Assembly: GCF_002770725.1 (NCBI RefSeq)
Contig: NZ_NQVN01000005.1
Coordinates: forward strand, 158,280 to 222,279
Source: Pleomorphomonas carboxyditropha
GTDB taxonomy: Bacteria > Pseudomonadota > Alphaproteobacteria > Rhizobiales > Pleomorphomonadaceae
Length of the DNA stretch: 64,000 bases
Reading direction: 5' to 3'
Shown one piece after another: positions 61,268 through 64,000 of this stretch; position 1 is the first letter of the stretch; the number at the start of each line of letters is the position of its first letter. Under the pieces are notes generated by a model that did no database searches, was not told the origin of the DNA, and saw nothing but the letters and a program-made list of their open reading frames with translations. Both the position numbers and the translations under genes were made by a program.

Positions 61268-63244
61268 TCAGCCGCCGCTCGCCGGGGCGGTGGCGGCTCG
61301 GGCGGTCTGGCTGTCGCCGGCCAAGAGCGTGTCGACGCGGTCGCGCTCGGACTGGAAGGCGGCGAGTATGTCGCCGTCGAGCGTGCGGCCCTGCGGCAGC
61401 TTGATGCGGAGCGGATCGACCGGCGTGCCGTTGACGTGCACCTCGTAGTGGAGGTGGGGGCCGGTGGACAGGCCCGTGGTGCCGACATAGCCGATCACCT
61501 GGCCCTGGCGGACGCGCACGCCTTCCTTGATGCCCTTGGCGAAGCCGGTCTGGTGGGCATAGGCGCTGGCATAGCCGTTGGTGTGCTGCACCTCGATGTA
61601 GTTGCCGTAGCCGTTCTTCCAGCGGGCATAGGTGACGATGCCGTCGCCGGCCGCCATGATCGGCGTGCCGCGCGGCGCCGCCCAGTCGACGCCGGTGTGC
61701 ATGCGGGTGACGCCGAGCAGCGGATGGTTGCGGGCGCCGAAGCCCGAGCGGAAGGTGCCGCCCGACATCGGCTTGCGCATCAGGAACTTCTTGGCGCTCT
61801 TGCCGCTGTCGTCATAATAGTCGACCGAGCCGTCGTCGGGGGCGCGATAGCGGTAGAAGCGGCGCTCCTTGCCGCCGAGAGTGATCGAGGTGAAGACGAT
61901 CTCGCCGTTGTCGGTCTCCTCGCCGTTGTCGCCGAGCGTGTAGACCATCTGAAAGCTGTCGCCCGGCTGGATGCGGGTATTGAGATCGAGATCGAAGGAG
62001 AAGACGCGCACCAGCTCGTCGATCAGCGCCGGCGGCACGCCATTCTTGAGCGAGGTCTCGTAGAGGCTCTCGTAAAGGCGCGGCCGCGGGCTGTTCTCGT
62101 CGCCCTCGGTGCCGGCGTCGGCCTGTTCGGTGGCCGGCGGCTCGTCGACGGCGATATAGCTGCCGTCGTCGCCGAGGCCAACCGAGCCGAGATGGCCGCC
62201 GTCGCGATAGACCGAGACGAGGATGGGCCGATAGCGCGTCGTCTCGTCGTCGGGGTCGGGCGCCAGGCGGATGCGCACCTCGTCGCCGGCTTTCAGGAGG
62301 CGCAGGCGGTCGGCCTTGTGGAAGGCGAGAACGATGTCGCCGGCCTCGTCGTCGGTCGCCTCGTTGTCGGTCAGGAGCTGCTCGAGCGGCTCGTCGGCCT
62401 CGACGGCGACGCGGCGGTCCTCGAAGGCGTTGCCGGTGCCGGACGCCGCCGGTTCGGCGGTGGTGGTCGGCACGAAGGAGACGTTCTCGGGGATGATGCG
62501 GACGCCGAACTGGTCGAGCGACGACGGCTCGGCAAAGCCGAAGTCGAAGCGCGACTGGTCGACCGGCGACAGCGAGGCGGTCTTGACGTTGGTGCCGTTG
62601 AGGAAGCTCGCCGCCTCGCGCACGATCCGCTCGGTCTGGGCGATGTCGAGCGGGATGGAGGCTTCGAGGTTCGGGTCGTTCACCGGGAAATCGGTGACCT
62701 TCAGCATCATGTCGCTTTCGATGGCGGCGCCATAGAGCGTCGCCTCGCCATCGGCGGGGCTGCCGGCGTTGGCGTCGGCGAAGATGCGCAGGGGATTGTA
62801 GGGCGGAATGGGGTCGGTGATCTCGGCCATGTCCGAGACGAGGGCGGTCGACACCTTGGCGAACGGCTTCAGGCGGATGATGTCGTGCTCGCCGTCCTTG
62901 GCGATGGTCGACACCTTGAGGATCTGCCGGGCCGGCTCGACGCTGGCTTCCTGGACGGGAAAGTCGCCCTTGGCGATCATCTCGTCGTCGGGCGTCGGCA
63001 CCACCACGGCGGAGCGGGTGACGGTGCCGGAGGGCTCGGCGATGGTCTCGCGGCCGTCGAAGGCGGCATAGAGGGCGCCGCCCATCAGGAAGGTCGAGGC
63101 GAAGGTGGCCATCACCGTGCCGGTCAGCCAGCGGATCGACACGCCGCGGCGGTCGGGCAGACCTCGGGCACCGGACGTCAGGAGCGGCGGCAGGTCACCG
63201 AGCTCGACGTTATCGTTGCGGTGCAGGGGACGCGCGGCATTCAT
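61268..63244 (-). CDS. M23-family peptidoglycan endopeptidase, membrane-anchored
   Basis: A 658-residue envelope hydrolase. One membrane helix lies at about 40-60 (WLTGTVMATFASTFLMGGAL). A long low-complexity acidic periplasmic linker follows, with a LysM/OapA-like section (VRIRLAPDPD...LVSVYRDGGHLGSVGL, then LDLNTRIQPGDSFQMVYTLG). The C-terminal M23 zinc peptidase has MHTGVDWAAPRGTPIMAAGD (HxxxD) and GPHLHYEVHVNG (HxH). It should cut peptide cross-bridges during cell-wall growth or division. The start is MNAARPLHRNDN; upstream codons have no support. Confidence 0.93.
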   Translation of the reverse strand: MNAARPLHRNDNVELGDLPPLLTSGARGLPDRRGVSIRWLTGTVMATFASTFLMGGALYAAFDGRETIAEPSGTVTRSAVVVPTPDDEMIAKGDFPVQEASVEPARQILKVSTIAKDGEHDIIRLKPFAKVSTALVSDMAEITDPIPPYNPLRIFADANAGSPADGEATLYGAAIESDMMLKVTDFPVNDPNLEASIPLDIAQTERIVREAASFLNGTNVKTASLSPVDQSRFDFGFAEPSSLDQFGVRIIPENVSFVPTTTAEPAASGTGNAFEDRRVAVEADEPLEQLLTDNEATDDEAGDIVLAFHKADRLRLLKAGDEVRIRLAPDPDDETTRYRPILVSVYRDGGHLGSVGLGDDGSYIAVDEPPATEQADAGTEGDENSPRPRLYESLYETSLKNGVPPALIDELVRVFSFDLDLNTRIQPGDSFQMVYTLGDNGEETDNGEIVFTSITLGGKERRFYRYRAPDDGSVDYYDDSGKSAKKFLMRKPMSGGTFRSGFGARNHPLLGVTRMHTGVDWAAPRGTPIMAAGDGIVTYARWKNGYGNYIEVQHTNGYASAYAHQTGFAKGIKEGVRVRQGQVIGYVGTTGLSTGPHLHYEVHVNGTPVDPLRIKLPQGRTLDGDILAAFQSERDRVDTLLAGDSQTARAATAPASGG

Positions 63245-63633
63245 GGATAGGGTCTTGCTTCCGCCCGTTGATCTGGTGGAGCGCCTCTTCGCGCGGACAT
63301 GCCGGCGAACCCTGGCGCCTTCCTTGAATTTGGCGGTGACTTTGCCGCCCGCCATCGCGGCTTGTCAATGTCGGCTCCGCCCGCGGCGGCGCTTCTCTTG
63401 GGAAAAGCGTTGGCCAACCGTTTCCGTCGGCGAAAAATGGGGCGGGAGTGGGGCATGGGCGCCTGGAAGGGCGTTTCGCGGGCCTTTCTGCGGCTGACGA
63501 AAATTAAGGCACACAAAAGTTCGATGAAATTGTCGGCAACTTATCCGGCTTTGCTGCCGGGCCGGCAAAAATGTCCCGGAAATCAGCCGAAAGTCGACTT
63601 TCGTCAGCGAAAAACGCGTGTCACAAGACCGTG
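63245..63633. other. Non-coding region between the M23 gene and the rRNA promoter
   Basis: Short open frames exist but none has a ribosome site or recognisable content. The sequence becomes more AT-rich toward 63550, consistent with an upstream element of a strong promoter, and presumably includes the leftward promoter of the peptidase gene near 63260-63320. Confidence 0.5.
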
Positions 63634-63662
63634 TTGACAGGCTTGGTCGTGCCCCCTATAAG
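63634..63662 (+). promoter_or_regulatory. Ribosomal RNA operon promoter
   Basis: TTGACA (63634-63639), 17-base spacer and TATAAG (63657-63662), close to consensus at both boxes. It precedes a long transcribed leader with antitermination elements, as expected for rrn P1. Confidence 0.85.
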
Positions 63663-64000
63663 CACGTCCAACGACGGCGGCGCTGCGGCGACGTAGTGCC
63701 GGCGGTGTTCTGTTGTCGGGTCCTGGCTGTGAGCTTGGGGTTCTGGCGGTGGGCTTTGAGGGACTGGTTTTCCTCCGTTCTTTGACAAGTGAATAGGAAG
63801 AAAGAGAAACGTGGCCGGCGTTTAGGGCTTGTCGGTACGTTGCCTGGTCCTTCGGGATTGGGGGATGTGCCAGGAAGAGCTAAGGCCGGAGTGCACGTTT
63901 CTTGATAAGGTTTCCGTTTTGGCTTTGTCCGGAAGGGTGGGGCTAAGGTGGAAAGACCTCGTCGAGTGAACTTGTGATTTCGGGAATGGACTCTTTGAAC
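63663..64000 (+). ncRNA. rRNA operon leader (16S gene begins just past the window)
   Basis: The sequence TTCTTTGACAAGTGAATAGG followed by AAGAAAGAGAAACGTGG (63779-63815) is the characteristic leader of rRNA operons in Hyphomicrobiales. It begins with a boxA-like antitermination site. The window stops in GGACTCTTTGAAC, a second boxA-like block that normally lies a short distance before the AGAGTTTGAT start of 16S rRNA. No mature rRNA base is certain within the window. The leader is about 340 bases. Confidence 0.85.
63778..63789 (+). promoter_or_regulatory. boxA antitermination element
   Basis: GTTCTTTGACAA resembles the boxA consensus TGCTCTTTAACA, where Nus factors load onto RNA polymerase to prevent early termination of rRNA synthesis. 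A second similar block ends the window (63989-64000). Confidence 0.6.

Overview
This is a gene-dense, GC-rich chromosomal window from a nitrogen-fixing alphaproteobacterium, most likely of the order Hyphomicrobiales (Rhizobiales). The nif genes are paired with lineage markers: an IalB-family protein, a DUF4167 protein, a RirA-type iron regulator, the order lysC-ptsP-prfA-prmC, and an alphaproteobacterial rRNA leader. A free-living diazotroph such as a member of the Pleomorphomonadaceae would fit, but genus placement is a guess.

Layout. 1-2.84 kb: leftward nifB-nifS-nifV operon with a complete nitrogen-fixation promoter (NifA site, IHF site, sigma-54 -24/-12). It diverges from ahpC-ahpD, a peroxide-reducing pair. 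4.2-8.0 kb: small housekeeping and unknown genes. 8.14-9.87 kb: a scar where a RidA-family gene is split by about 1.46 kb of AT-richer DNA carrying an orphan glycosyltransferase and an IS5-type transposase remnant. 9.9-19.6 kb: leuD, argC, thpR, a low-molecular-weight phosphatase, a LysE exporter, rlmN, ialB-like, ykvA-like, a GT39 transferase and argG. 19.6-21.65 kb: a DUF4143 ATPase and a poorly coding stretch. 21.65-30.0 kb: an iron-siderophore cluster (siderophore-interacting reductase, IclR regulator, TonB receptor, periplasmic binding protein, ABC ATPase, two permeases). 30-36.3 kb: chemoreceptor, LysE and MFS transporters, typA. 36.4-43.7 kb: DUF4167, prmC, prfA, ptsP and lysC, all leftward. 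44-52.6 kb: hydrolase, ubiG, DUF1178, nitrilase-like amidase, grxC, comF, methyltransferase, Flp pilin, mutT, argJ and a parvulin isomerase. 53-63.2 kb: secA, rirA, clpB, DUF554, TerC and an M23 peptidase. The last 370 bases are the promoter and leader of an rRNA operon whose 16S gene begins just beyond the window.

How the parts connect. NifB makes the iron-sulfur core of the nitrogenase cofactor, NifS supplies sulfur, and NifV makes homocitrate. The iron cluster and the RirA regulator, which has its own iron-responsive operator, supply and control iron. AhpC/AhpD remove peroxides. argC, argG and argJ are three scattered arginine-biosynthesis genes.

I found no convincing undescribed multi-gene defence or metabolic system. 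The most unusual features are the split RidA gene with its insert, a palindrome-rich repeat flanked by 12-bp direct repeats (43.86-44.26 kb) with an inverted partial copy at 61.2 kb, and a three-copy family of short dispersed palindromes.
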